The notes under the pieces are model-generated. The model was not told where the DNA came from. It did not search any database and was given only the letters and a program-made list of their open reading frames with translations. Positions 35,001-46,597 of a stretch of DNA of 64,000 bases are shown here, piece after piece. Numbering within the stretch: position 1 is the first letter of the stretch; every line of letters begins with the position of its first letter. The translations under genes and the position numbers were made by a program. Source of the DNA: Drechslerella dactyloides (taxonomy: Eukaryota; Ascomycota; Orbiliomycetes; Orbiliales; Orbiliaceae); assembly GCA_020064725.1 (NCBI GenBank), contig JAGTWJ010000001.1, positions 1,860,001 to 1,924,000 of the forward strand, in the 5' to 3' direction.

Positions 35001-35549
35001 GGCACAGCTCAGGGTGTGGTATTTGCGATATATATGTGTTGACCTCCCTCATCTGTGAATGCATTAATGAGGACTTGATATCGAATAACGGGGTGTCACG
35101 TTGCTAGACTAAATTCAATGGTGAGATTTGGTGGTTTGATTAGCTAGAGAAAGGGCTATATCGTAAATCGCTAACCCAATAACAAGCAGTCTGATTTCCA
35201 AGACAAGAGACAGGCCAGTTTTCTGAGCGCAAGCATCAATCCGACGCACCTTCACAAGATCCAAGTACTTGTGGAAAGAAAATTAATGAACCCGAGATAT
35301 TCCAAAATCCATTAGTATCAGCTGAATTGTAGCCTTAAATTTCGTCAGTCCCCAATATCAAATAAAACGGCAAATCCCAATCGTGAAGAAGCAATGAGCT
35401 ATGCACAAGTGATTAATTACATTAGATAGTAGCAAAAATGTACAGTAAAAGATAAGCGGTAGCCTCGGTACAACAGTACAGAAATGGCAAGCGCAATCAA
35501 GAGTTTGATCAAAAATTTGGAAGGAGCTGCTACCGGAGGTATCGTAGCT
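32017..35549. other. 3.5 kb gene desert
   Basis: Largest gene-free block. It is AT-rich compared with the flanking coding DNA and has only short, broken frames. The more protein-like ones are 32246-32497 on the minus strand (one hydrophobic helix, LACVFTIVTLACAFYF), 33018-33218 on the plus strand (TARDGTDNFDVPNFTDYLTK) and a short plus-strand stretch near 33448-33540 (ILYHDLWAFWTILTHLPIYI). None forms a gene I can support. I saw no terminal repeats, tRNA or transposase motifs. It may be decayed mobile DNA, but no specific element is recognisable. Confidence 0.45.
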
Positions 35550-37550
35550 TCATGACATCGGAATGTTTTGGATAATCTCTAACAAGAGAAAGGTCAACTC
35601 AATAGTTGCATGTCTCTTCTCCCTCTCTGAATTGGCCATGGCAATACAGGTCGCCACTATCAGTTCCTTCAATCTCTGCTTCTCAAAGATTTCGACCTCC
35701 ACAGGAAATTGTGGTAGGTTCGGAGTTGGGAAAACATGGGCATGATAGCTTTTTGACGGAGGCGAGAGCGAAGCTGGGGATAGCAGCTCCTCGGAAAAGG
35801 ATGAAGACCGTCGTTTCAAGACAGGTGCAAAGGAAGTAGGTGATTTTGCTGCGATGATCTGCACGATTTTATCGATAGAGGTGTTATCGACGGCGAGTCT
35901 TCCGGCTTTCCGCTTACCCCATAGTGTTGTGTAAGTAGCCATCACGAGCTCTTTCTTCGGTGCCTTCGTAGAGGCTCCTGACTTTCTGGAGAACATGCTC
36001 GAGATGCTGGAGATGCTCGACCTGCGGCGGAGTAGGAAGCCTGGCTTCTCGGCGGAGTCTGGGCTTAGAGTGGGTGATTTTGAAACCTGAGGACTTGAAG
36101 CCTCTTCAGGCTCGTCGTCCGGGAGTTCTGCAACAAGCTTGAGGTGGTTGAAGCGGTTCATGGCACCCCAAGACCCGCTATGCTCGTCCTTCAGGGTCGA
36201 TGTCCCCTTCCAGAAGAATTTGATGTCTCTATACGTGAAGGAGTACTGTCTGTGGAGCTTGTTTTCCCAGATCATCTCAATCTTGTCCGACGACTCGGCG
36301 TCTGCCAACGTAATGGAGCGTGACGTATCAACATGCAACTCCGGCGAGGTGCGTGCGGAAACCGGACGTGCAGGAGCTGCCGGTGGCGGTGATGGTGCCG
36401 AAGTCGACGCCTGTGACGTGGGCCCCGCGACCTTCGTCTCTTCCTCTTCTTTCTGCCCCGCTTCTAATGGAGGCTCTTCAACGATATTGATCACAGGAAC
36501 CGGTCTTACAGGAACGGGAGCGATAATATCGGCCGTGGTTTCCGAAGGCTCCACTGGTGTATCTGCCGGCTTGAGCTTCTCAGCGACAGTCTCCCGGTTC
36601 TGGTCAGCTTGCTTGCCATTCTCCACCCTCTTCTTGCCATTAGCCCTTTGCGACAGACTCCAGGCTAACCCGAATCCCTTCGATAACATGCAGCTATTCT
36701 TCTGATTCCTGGCAGCTTTATTTGGCTCGCCCTTAGGCGAGTCTGTTTTCCCCTCCGTCTCGACTTCGCTAGGCTTATTTGACATTTTTGATTTCCTCCA
36801 TATGCCCTTTCGCGGATAATCCTCCGCGATAACGCCCCTCTCATCGACGACTCCCTCTCCATTGATATCCTCGAAGTCAAAATACCACTTGCGCCATGCG
36901 AAGTTACCATCGAATCTGCATACGATCGGAGAATGCTTGTTCGGACCTCTGCGCAAGGTCATTGGCACGTCTCTAGCAAAGGCGGGCATGATTGGCTTAT
37001 GGACGCAGTAAGCTGGTAGCCGAGGATCAAATTTTGGGTGATCAGGCCGTCGAGCAGTCTTTGGATTAGCCACTAGACAATTCCGCTTCCAGAAACCAGG
37101 GAGAGGTCTGGGGGTCCCATCCGCAAAGGTGGCTCTTGGGAGCAGGCCCAATGATTTGTCGGCCACCTCATGGACGGTAATCCCGCCCTTATGGCCCAGC
37201 CGGTATAGATGGTAGGTAGTCGTGTCGTGGTCCTCCGGGATAGTGCGATATGACGGCACCTCGGAGGCGATTGACGGCGTCATGGAATTGCTTCGCCCAT
37301 GGTTGCGAGTTGCATTTGGAGGACTATTGGGCCCAGGGTAGATCGGCAGCGTCTCTACGGTGGACACGGACGACGACCGTCTACGCTTCCACCATGACGC
37401 GGGATCTTCCACCTTCAACGAGTCCATGCGCGCGGCAGTGGGTGAACTGGGTGCCGACGATTGGTGCTCCGAGACAGGTGTTTGGGGTCTCGAGGAGTCC
37501 ACGTCGACAATTGCGACTTGTGGGATTTGAATAGTAACCGCCGTCGCCAT
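35550..37550 (-). CDS. Uncharacterised 666-residue single-exon protein
   Basis: Intact intronless frame starting at ATG 37550. I do not recognise a named family. It has three conserved-looking blocks separated by disordered linkers. Block 1 (about residues 100-260) includes YHLYRLGHKGGITVHEVADK, PGFWKRNCLV, DHPKFDPRLPAYCVHKP and RKWYFDFEDINGEG. Block 2 (about 425-480) includes KIEMIWENKLHRQYSFTYRD and KFFWKGTSTLKDE. Block 3 (about 545-666) includes LVMATYTTLWGKRKAGRLAV and a hydrophobic helical end (ATIELTFLLLEIIQNIP). Linkers are Pro/Ser/Lys/Glu-rich with phosphorylation-like SP sites and RRRSSS patches. Blocks 2 and 3 could form one beta-rich tubby/LURP-like fold interrupted by a linker, but this is only a guess. 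The strong codon bias and length without introns support a real gene. Confidence 0.8.
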   Translation of the reverse strand: MATAVTIQIPQVAIVDVDSSRPQTPVSEHQSSAPSSPTAARMDSLKVEDPASWWKRRRSSSVSTVETLPIYPGPNSPPNATRNHGRSNSMTPSIASEVPSYRTIPEDHDTTTYHLYRLGHKGGITVHEVADKSLGLLPRATFADGTPRPLPGFWKRNCLVANPKTARRPDHPKFDPRLPAYCVHKPIMPAFARDVPMTLRRGPNKHSPIVCRFDGNFAWRKWYFDFEDINGEGVVDERGVIAEDYPRKGIWRKSKMSNKPSEVETEGKTDSPKGEPNKAARNQKNSCMLSKGFGLAWSLSQRANGKKRVENGKQADQNRETVAEKLKPADTPVEPSETTADIIAPVPVRPVPVINIVEEPPLEAGQKEEEETKVAGPTSQASTSAPSPPPAAPARPVSARTSPELHVDTSRSITLADAESSDKIEMIWENKLHRQYSFTYRDIKFFWKGTSTLKDEHSGSWGAMNRFNHLKLVAELPDDEPEEASSPQVSKSPTLSPDSAEKPGFLLRRRSSISSISSMFSRKSGASTKAPKKELVMATYTTLWGKRKAGRLAVDNTSIDKIVQIIAAKSPTSFAPVLKRRSSSFSEELLSPASLSPPSKSYHAHVFPTPNLPQFPVEVEIFEKQRLKELIVATCIAMANSEREKRHATIELTFLLLEIIQNIPMS

Positions 37551-38583
37551 GGTGAATTATGATATCCACACCTTGAGGTCTTTTAGATATTGATCTCAGA
37601 TATCGATCTCGAGGGCGCGAAACCGAAGCAACCGGAGTATGAGATATACCGACGCGTCAATTCATACCAAACAAATGGTGTTCACGAAGAATGAGGAGAA
37701 CTGAACATGCTGAGCGAGCGAATACTAGCTTGCAGCTAGGACACCCAGCTAGTTAAGTAGCGGCAAATTTCCTATCACTGGGACCTGGAAGTTTTTACAT
37801 ATCACAAGCCAAGTCATTAGGCGACCATCCGAGAATGTGGGTTTGGGAGGCAGTGTTGCTTATCTAGGTAGTGAGTGGGCCCGGCAGCACAACTTGGCAG
37901 GGATTATGTCACCAAGATTTCTTCCACACCGACCAAGAGATCCGCCGAACCAGTCATGTCTTCCTTCGTGCCCACACCGCTACAGCGAGCCCGGCTCGCC
38001 TCATACCTTCGACAAAATCGCGCGCATGGGGACCGTTCAAATGACTAAGCTGTAGGGAAGTTGCATTCACAGCCCGCCCTGTAACGGGTCTGGTCGTTAT
38101 CGTCGCCATCCTTCGGATAGCATGATCCGATTAAACCAATCAAGCAATTCTTTGACTGCTGCAAAGACGGGATGCGAACCGCAGTAGGTTGATCAGAAGG
38201 CATCGACAATGAGAATACCCGTTCTGATATTGCCGTCGAATCTTCCGTCATGGCTGCCTAGACCAACATCATTCTGAAATTCTCGCTTACGGGCGAATAA
38301 TGCAAATGGGATTGGCCGCCCCGTCGTGCACACGTAATGAGGCTCCGTTGTATCGAGCAGCCATTCGACGTTACACGAGTTTGGCAAAGCCCCAATAACG
38401 TGAAGCACCAGGATCGATGCAGGGAAATGCTATTATACGGAGCTCATATACGAATAATACCAAGTGCGAAATGGTATGACAGAAGGTTTTGTGTGGTACG
38501 ATTGTGGTTGCGGTACAACTATTTCCACTTACGGACAACGTTGGCTGCGCCTCATTCAACCACCGATAGCTCCGACATCTGAC
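37551..38583. other. Intergenic region with possible small leftward gene
   Basis: About 1 kb. Two overlapping minus-strand frames, 38193-38408 (PNSCNVEWLLDTTEPHYVCT, RPIPFALFARKREFQND) and 38045-38251 (CLIGLIGSCYPKDGDDNDQT), read like pieces of one small Cys-containing protein joined by an intron, but I could not settle start or splice sites. Otherwise nothing supported. Confidence 0.3.
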
Positions 38584-41056
38584 CTAATGATCCAACAAGT
38601 TGACGAACCGCTCCTCACCTCGCGGGACAAGTCGAATAGGAACATACGCGCTCCGTATCTGTATCGTTAATCTTACCATCGAATAGTTTCGAATAACCGT
38701 CCTGGATATAGCCCTCTGTGCGTCGTAAAGACGAATCTTTTCGTTCGGTCCCATTCTACTAATTTCCTCGTCACTTGCCGCTTCATCCACTGCGAGTTCA
38801 ACACTATATTTTCGGAAAATCAACGCAAGCAATATCATGATTTCAACTTGCGCAAACCGTTTCCCGAGGCAAGATCTCGCGCCATCCGAAAATGGAATAT
38901 ATGATCCTTTTAGCGGGTGGAAGAGACGACCGGCGTCCTTGTCCATAGGCTCCTCGTCTTCTCCAGAAATCTCCTGCCGAGTTTCCTCCCTACCCTCACT
39001 CAGCCATCGCTTCGGCATAAAATCCTCAAGGTCGTCTTGTTGCCCTGTGACTTTAGATTTGCCTGTTGACGGCCAGTATTTCGGATTACGATGTATTGCA
39101 TACGCGCAAAGACTAATAACCGCGCCTTTTGGCCAAAGCGTCTGTTTCCCGTCCACCATGACAGCTTGGTCTTGGTGGTCGGAAACCTGCTTCGGAATGT
39201 TGATAACCGGAGGCACCATCCGCAGCTCTTCGTGCATGACGGCTGCGATCATGCTATTCTGCATGGCGGTGACATCTCTATTGTAGTCCCATTCCTCTAC
39301 CGGCCGGTCTCCAAATATTCTATCGATATCGGCCTGTAACTGCCTTTGCGCCTCAGGGTACAGTGCTAGAAATGTCATCCCGTAGTGTAACGCCCCGGCA
39401 GAAGTTTCGTGGCCCGCCAATAGGAACATGAATGCGTTACCCAGAATTTCGGAGTCCGAGAGAGTTTGTCGTTCAATGTCGCCTAGTAGCGATTTCCCAG
39501 TTGATTGGTTGATTCGACTTTCGGGGCCGTAAGAATTCTTGACCAAAGCGCCCATAATATCCATTCCATCGGCCTTCTCGCCAGCAATCGCTTCCCGCTT
39601 CTTCTCAGCGAATAATTCGTCCATATAGGTTTCATATTCGACTGCTGCCTGGGCTGCCTTTTTCGCCCACCGAAACGGCGCGTTCCCTGATACCAATAAA
39701 TTTGTCAGCCACCTGGTGCATCAAAGAACGCGCTTCATACTCGTTCTGGTCTTCACATGCATGATTCGATAGATCTGGTTCGTTGTAACCGTCTGGAATA
39801 TAGCACAGCCTTAGGCCTTGTCTAAGCAACCAGGCTGCTAATACCCTTGCCGATGAACAGCCATAGGTATACGCGGCCCATCTTGTGCTAGCTGCGCCCC
39901 CGTACCCGACAAGCGTCGCCAATGACCTTCTTTCCCGCGCATGTCGCACAAAACTACAGCCGGCTGAGACCCCAAAACTCGACCGCATTGGAAATATGCT
40001 TCAAAACCGGTGAAACATGGAACACGAGACACGCAAAGCTTAACGGGACAACTTACTCAACAGCCACTTCGGAAAGATCAACACAAGCCACAAATTATGC
40101 AACAGTCCCGCGAGGGCATCCTTGAAGCTCAAGGAATGCCTATTCAGGGAATTACTGCCCACCGGATGAATGATCTCGGCATCCTCCGCCGTTCCTGGCC
40201 ACTGTAGTGGTACCCCAAACCCGGCGCCGCTGATAACATGCAAACTCAACCGCATAGTATCACCCAGCACGTCCTTTATGGTAATGTTCCCAGCCCCGTC
40301 ATCGCCCGTCCACTTTCGTAGCATCTGAAGCCCTTGTCGTATCGTCTCCTTGAATACCAAGGAGTTATTTCTATCGCCAAAGGACGGGGCAGTAATTTTC
40401 CGGTGCAAACGCCACTCGGCGCCTTCCGTCGTGACTACATTGCGGCCAAAGATGTTCACGGTGCGGTACATCCACGCTGGCTTGGGAAAATCTTCGCGTC
40501 GACTAGAGACTTGAGAGATGACGTGGCGGTCCGCGATCCAGATGTGGCAATTTGCGGGCGTGACGGTCATAAATGTGTCGCCAAATTTGCGGAATAGGCC
40601 GTAGCCGTGCTGTAGAGTCCATTCTGGGATGAGGAGACTAGCCACTGGGCTATAGGTGGGTTAGTCAAGAGCAGTGCATGTTCGTAAGTTAACTGGGTTA
40701 GGGATAATCGGGCTTACAGAAGATACTTCCGAGTTACCCACGCATCAGGATACTTTCTAATCAACCGTTTTAAAAGCCGGCGGCCTATAAGGTACCATAA
40801 AGTATTGAATGCAGGTATCGCTACAAGCCCATAAATAGCGACGGAAGAATCGACGTTTTATGTCAGTTATCTGCCCAGCTATGCGCATATGCTCAGTGAG
40901 CGGCTCAAAGCGGGTTTCGGCACACTTACGAACAATCACGTAAGGCAGGCCGGATTTCTTCGCCTTTTGAACATTCTTCCAGAGCCCATAAAATGATGTT
41001 ATGACATAGTATATCGGGAGCGATATGAGCAGCAGGCTCACAGAGGACAACATCAT
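38584..41056 (-). CDS. Cytochrome P450 monooxygenase
   Basis: Heme-thiolate monooxygenase anchored in the ER. Four exons on the minus strand: 41056-40930, 40820-40718, 40649-40057 and 39686-38584; introns 40929-40821, 40716-40650 region (donor at 40717) and 40056-39687; 641 residues, at the long end for fungal P450s. The N-terminal helix is LSSVSLLLISLPIYYVITSF. The C-helix region is WRLHRKITAPSF, the I-helix is FLLAGHETSAGALH (about residues 360-372), the ExxR motif is EELR (about 424-427), and the heme loop is FSDGARSCLGKRF with the ligand Cys at about residue 546. An extra acidic insertion (GREETRQEISGEDEEPMDKD) precedes the heme loop. The third intron is 370 bp, far longer than its neighbours. 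The substrate is unknown; no polyketide synthase, NRPS or terpene gene is nearby. Confidence 0.9.
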
Positions 41057-43441
41057 TATCGATCGGCATCGGCCATAAGTTCAAAGACCAGCAATGTCCC
41101 GGCGGTTCGACTGTGCCGGTTCCCAGTAAAAGCTGATCGCAAGCGCAGAGAATGCGGCTGAAAGAGTCCGTAACACAGCGTATACAATGTTGGAGATCGG
41201 AACCGACAACCCGTATTCAACTCGAGACAGTAAGATGGCCAATGCTATCATGTACTCTCGCACTTGGAACTGACGCTCAAGAAAGAAAAATATAATCCAA
41301 GACGTATAGTCGTCTACCAAATCAATAGATATTGCTGTTCCGGCAGTCCCGTCGTGTTCCTCGGTCAATTGGTTGGATGCAAATGCAGAGCTTTGAAATT
41401 TGAGCACAGCTGAAACTGGTAAATTGTATCTTCGTCTGGCGCACATGGGTTCGACCTGGCGCGATTGAGCCATATAAGTACTTAACTTTATGGTTCAATT
41501 GACGGCTGGCTCTCAGGTCAAACTATAAGACCTTCCAAGCTGGCAATCTCCTTGGGTAAATTTAGAATTGTTTAAGCACCTTGATATAGCTTTCCTCGCT
41601 TCGCTCCATGCGAAACTGGCCCGGAATGATCCAATACAAGCTTTTTCTATAGTTCCACTCTTTTTTAGCTGCAGCCGCCTCTAGACCCAAGCAGTTGCCC
41701 AGTGCTTTGACTATGCTGCCGGGGGTTGGTTCATTCAGACATGTCACCTTTTGAACCGTATATTTCCCTATAACCGTACTTAGTTAGCACGATATTTGAC
41801 CATCTGCCGCTTCGATGTCGCGTGTGGACGAAACAAGTCATTTTAACGATACGATCATCCATGTCAATCTGAAGCAAATGGGCCCCGCTTCTCACGCGGC
41901 GAATTATTGGTATCTGCAGCTATATAGCTTCTCTATAGTTCCACTTGCCGCAAAACCTAGTACATGTAGCTACCTATATTGTACTGCTCGCATCCTGTGG
42001 CCAAGCACGGCTTCGTATGCGTGTGCACCTTTTAGGCGACTGGAGCTCGCTTCCAGTTCAGCCACGGCACATTCTGTTCCCTCTAAGGGATTAGACTTTA
42101 AGATACAAGCCAACTGGGTGAGATGTAACTGGAGCTTTTCGCACTCTTCGAGCCACCACGCGATCAAAGAAAAGCCGTCGTCCGAGTCAGTTCAATTGGT
42201 GTTGGCGGAAAGTGTTTCACTGTCAGGGTGCTAGTGCGCTTACTTAGCAGAAAGAAGTAATGGCGCAAGGTATATTACAAGTCGCATATAGCTAGATCCG
42301 CATAGCGGCAAAGAACCCTAAAGGGAGGACAATACGACGGTATTCCTTGTATGTAATAGTTCTCGGCTGATATATCCGGTGCCAGAAGAATAGTTGGGAA
42401 TCGATTATCCTCGAGAATTCATGTTCCTATTGTGAGCCTATAATAAGTAAGTATATTACACAGAATATTGCACCACACCAAAGTCAATGAAACACATATC
42501 TCGAATCGATGGCCAAATTGCAGGCCGAGGTTTAATTTCTTGTTTGAAAATTGCGAAAGGAAGAGCTATTGATAGCTATCAATTTAGATACTTGGCAAGC
42601 GTTCGTCTGCTTCACCAACGCGTTATCTCGAAGTACAGAATTCAAGACAACATTGCATACGCATTTCCTTATGCTGGTTGAATTCGTGGTTAGATACGAA
42701 AAACAGCTACACGGTTCTCTTGCAGGGCTAACGGAAAATTCGAATCTTACATTCCAGGTGCAATCATACGTATAATCTGCTCGGATCCTCGGCAAAGGTG
42801 GTTTCGTTTCTTTGCCCTTAATTTACGCGTCTGAAACTTGACCTAATCTTTCAACCCGCCATCCTGCAAAGTTTGCAATGCCACCAGTCGATGGAGGAGT
42901 AAAAATCTCCAAAGGAACATGTTAACAACTTCGTGTTACCCCGCTCGTTCGGGCAATTGCCGGGAGGCAGCAAGAGATTGCAGTCAAATGCTAGTCCCCG
43001 GAGCTGTCGAAGCTTCCGACATATACCTCACAGGTGTACAAATACTACTTTTCTGCAACTCGTGTGCCTTGGAATACGAATCAAAGATCTCGTGTCGACA
43101 ATTCGACAAATGCAATCAATTAATCTGAGCATCGACTGAGTCAAGTGCACGACATGTATTTTAGTGCTGTCTCGATATCTCACGCCCGCTGCCGTGCCGT
43201 CCATTAAAATTAACCTGTGAATACGAAGTAAATTACGCTGCAACGTTGATTTCCATATCTAAGCGCTATAGTATAGATCTACAGAAGCCGATTTCGATAG
43301 ACGTGCTTATAGGTTCTGGAATTTCCCTATGAGGTAATTTAACAATGTGCGACTTGAATTGCCTAAATAGGCAATCTTGACATCAACCTTGACCCGAAAC
43401 CTTTGCAGGCGTCGCAAAATTCACCCAGCCTTGCATTCATC
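41057..43441. other. 2.4 kb gene-poor region between P450 and JIP5
   Basis: No intact gene supported. A minus-strand frame at about 41970-42190 reads well as protein (FSLIAWWLEECEKLQLHLTQ, then ACILKSNPLEGTECAVAEL) but is closed by stops on both sides, so it is probably an exon of a small unknown gene or a decayed remnant. A second minus-strand frame at 41081-41473 abuts the P450 start and lacks motifs. No tRNA seen. Confidence 0.4.
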
Positions 43442-44817
43442 ATGGACGCCTTCAAATCCCACTCGATTGCCTTCGATTCGCCCATCTTCACTCTCGCGGC
43501 GCACCCCTCCGAGCCATTGTTCACTGCCGGCCTGCTCTCCGGCCACGTATACACTTACACATGGCCGAAAGAAGCGCCCTCGGCCGACGAGGACGTCGAG
43601 GGGGATGACGCCCTCCCCAGCGGGTACAAAGTCGCCTGGAAGACGCGGCGTCATAAAGGCAGTTGCCGCAGCGTAGTCTACAGCGGTGATGGGCAACGTA
43701 CGAATCGTCAATTGACTGAACCGTCATCATCTCCAACCCATACTGGTGACATTAGACTGATCGTTCGGAGCACATAGTCCTCTACTCCGCCGGCACCGAC
43801 TCGCTGATAAAATGCGCATCCACTACCACCGGCCAGGTCACCTCCAAGGCCGTGATACCTCCCGCCACTTCCTCGCCAGATGGCCCTACTTATCTACATG
43901 CACTCACGCCACAGCACCTCCTCCTCGGCACAGACTCCGGCACCGTGCACCTCTACGACACGCGGACCGCGCTCCCCGTAAAGCCCACCACGACATGGAC
44001 CTCCATCCACGACGATTACATCTCCTCTATTACACCTCTACCGCCAACATCTGAAAGCACATCGAACCTGCCCAAGCAATTTCTCGTAACCGGCGACTCG
44101 ACAATCTCCGTCCTAGACATCCGCAAGGGAGTTCTCGCACGCTCTGAGGACCAGGAGAACGAGACATTGAGCTCCTGTGTCGTCGCCGGTGGCGTGGGGA
44201 AAGGTGGCCGCTCGACCCGTGCGTACGTCGGTATGGGTGACGGTGTCGTTCACGCGTTCGAGCGTGGCGTATGGAGTGACATGTGCGAGAGGATTAAAAT
44301 TGGTAGTCGCGGCATGGACGTGGACGTGTTGCAGGAGTATGCACTTACTGGCGACAATGAGCTGCATAAGGGGAAGTGCATCGTGGTCGGATGCAGCGAC
44401 GGAAGGGCGAGAGTGGTACGTCTTGGTGGGAACAAGGTCGTGAGAGTGTTCGATCATGACGGTGAGGACGGAGACGGCGAGGAGGAAGGCATCTCGGGGA
44501 TCGCGTTTGATTGCGATGGGGCTATGATGACTGCGGGGGGAAGTGTAGTGAAGATTTGGTATATGGAGGATGCAGGTGATGGGGGTGATGATAGCGAGGA
44601 TGACGACGGTAGCGATGATGAGAGTGAGCAGGATTCCGACGACTCTGATGAGCCTGATCAGCCGCCTGCGAAGGCGAAGGGCAGAACTCTTGAATCGGAT
44701 TCGGAGGATAGCGATGGCGATGCAGGTTCGAAGAGCAGCCAGCGGCGACGAAAACGGCGGAAGAACAAGCACCAAGAGACGGGCCCCAGGAAGCCGCAGT
44801 TTAACGGTCTTGATTAG
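43442..44817 (+). CDS. JIP5: WD-repeat protein Jip5 (WDR55 homologue)
   Basis: Nucleolar WD40 protein needed for ribosome biogenesis (60S branch) in yeast and homologous to animal WDR55. Two exons: 43442-43697 and 43778-44817, intron 43698-43777 (GTACGA..TAG); 431 residues. The N-terminus is FDSPIFTLAAHPSEPLFTAG, LSGHVYTYTW, then a His-containing TRRHKGSCRSVVYSGDGQ joined across the intron to LLYSAGTDSLIKCAS, the standard Jip5 blade 2. Further blades are LLLGTDSGTVHLYDTR, QFLVTGDSTISVLDIRKG, RAYVGMGDGVVHAFERG and CIVVGCSDGRARVVRLG. The C-terminal 90 residues alternate an acidic tract (DSEDDDGSDDESEQDSDD) with a basic tail (QRRRKRRKNKH), typical of nucleolar proteins. It converges on DPH2 with 104 bp between stop codons. 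Confidence 0.95.
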
Positions 44818-44921
44818 AGCGTCTTGCGTAGACCATTACCAATATAGAAGACATGCGTACTATAGATGCGCATATATGTACAATATCTTTAGCAACTACA
44901 GTATAGATGAATTGGGTATCT

Positions 44922-46597
44922 TTACGTCCTCTCGTCGTCTTCATGCACTACATAACCCCTCGCAACTCCTTTCCGCCCCTCTTCAACGAGCGTACCCTCT
45001 CCACCTCTCCATACCTCATTCCCATCCCTATCATACTCCACCTCTGTAAAGTCGCTACCCAGTCCTTTCCACCCCCTCTTCTGCTGCAGATACTCAGCCG
45101 CTGGTGAGATCTGGTTATTTATCATCGTTGTCAAACCTTTCTCCTTCTGCGTCGTCGTAACGGCGGTGCTACCGTTCTCCTCACTGGTAATCGCAATGCT
45201 AGTCTTTGGTGCCCTCATTGGTTGCGCCGAAGAAATATACCGCCCGGTCCTAAGATCGAATATAGGAGGCTCGCTCTCATCATCCTCGCCTTCTTCATCG
45301 TCGATCTCGCCTCTCGCAGCTTCGAAATTTTCCAGCTTCTTCGTAAAGGCTTCCCAGTCCCCTCGCCAGCCATCAACACCAGCGCCCTCCCCGCCATCTA
45401 GCGCCGCTGACACCTCCCACGGTGTTACCACCGGCCGCCACATCTCCCGCTTCTCATCGACGACTGCCGACTCCCAGCATCCAATGACAATCCATACCTC
45501 TACTTCTGCAAAGTTTGCCAGCTTCGCAGGATTCAGCTTCCCCACGGTGACCAGGTAAGATTTCTTATAGTGCTTTGCAAGCAGCGCCTGCAATGTCGTG
45601 ATTGTCGAAAGATAATTATTCGATGAGAGCGTGTTTATTAGCACGCCAAAGACGCCCGACGCCCGGATGTGCGAGAGCAGCGCATAACGTCGGCGTAAGA
45701 GGCGAGAGGCGACGCTCGCTGTCGTAGCCTTGCTCTTCGGGTCGTAGATTTGTAAGGAAGTCGAGGAGGTGAGGGCTGATAGCGTGAGGACTAGGGAGGT
45801 GAGCGGTTGGTCGATGTGAAATATATGGTATGTGGATATGGCGTCGGTGGAAGGACAGGTACGGTTGGGTATCGGTGACGAGGGGTTGTGGATGACGGAG
45901 GTCGCGAAGAGAGCATTGTAGCCTAGTTCTACGAGCGCATTATATACGGCGGGGATATGAGAGGCGTATGGGAGTAATGAGGTGAGGATCACTGGAGTCG
46001 ACTTGTCCGGAAATATGTCAAGGAAGGAAGCAACCAAGGCCTGGAGGTCAAGCGGCAGAGTGGTAAAGACGTGGAGAACGGGTAGGCGGTTGGTCCTAGC
46101 AGACATCCAGGCGTTAGCAGAGTGATAAGTAGCGCACGGTAGAGGTAAACCTACGGCGAAAGACAAGCGCGGCCATAGTGCACGATGCAATCTGCGGCCG
46201 CATGTTCCGCCGCAACCTCATCCACGCAGCAAGACCCATACGACGTATCAGCGAGTATATAGATCTTCCGTTCTTTGGAAGGCCTATCGCCAGCTATCTC
46301 GAGAGACTCAAGGCGCTCTTCGACAGATGACGGCTGCTTCCCATTACGTCGGAGTCCGTCCTGCAGGGACTTTTCGACCCTCGTGCTGTCACCGAGCAGC
46401 TCATCGGGGAACTGTAAGGTGATACGAGAGTAGTCGTTCGCTATGATCCAACTGATCGTTCGATCTGTTTCGTAGACCGTATTCAGATCGCCGGAGAGGT
46501 GCGACGGGTTTTCCGAGTGGGATGGCGGGGCAGCGGCAGGTTCGTATGTAGGATTAGTGGACAGCGCCGGCGCGATAGTAGGCTCTGGCTGCGTCAT
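44922..46597 (-). CDS. DPH2: Diphthamide biosynthesis protein 2
   Basis: Subunit of the Dph1-Dph2 iron-sulfur heterodimer that starts diphthamide synthesis on elongation factor 2 by transferring the 3-amino-3-carboxypropyl group from SAM to a histidine. Two exons on the minus strand: 46597-46155 and 46095-44922; intron 46154-46096; 538 residues, a normal fungal length. Family signatures are ITLQFPDELLGDSTRVEKSL, KIYILADTSYGSCCVDEVAA, ADCIVHYGRACLSP (first cluster cysteines), THIDQP-like HIDQPLT, SGVFGVLINTLSSNNYLSTI, SYLVTVGKLNPAKLANF and WIVIGCWESAVVD (later conserved Cys). The C-terminus has an acidic linker and PAAEYLQQKRGWKGL. The donor is GTAGGT. The start ATG at 46597 gives a Pro/Ala-rich lead of about 35 residues before the conserved part. 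Confidence 0.95.

Noticed and set aside
28000..41056. A secondary-metabolite cluster linking the AMP-ligase-like protein, rhodopsin-domain protein and P450
   Set aside because: There is no core synthase (PKS, NRPS, terpene cyclase) or cluster regulator, and the genes are separated by a gene desert and an unrelated unknown gene.
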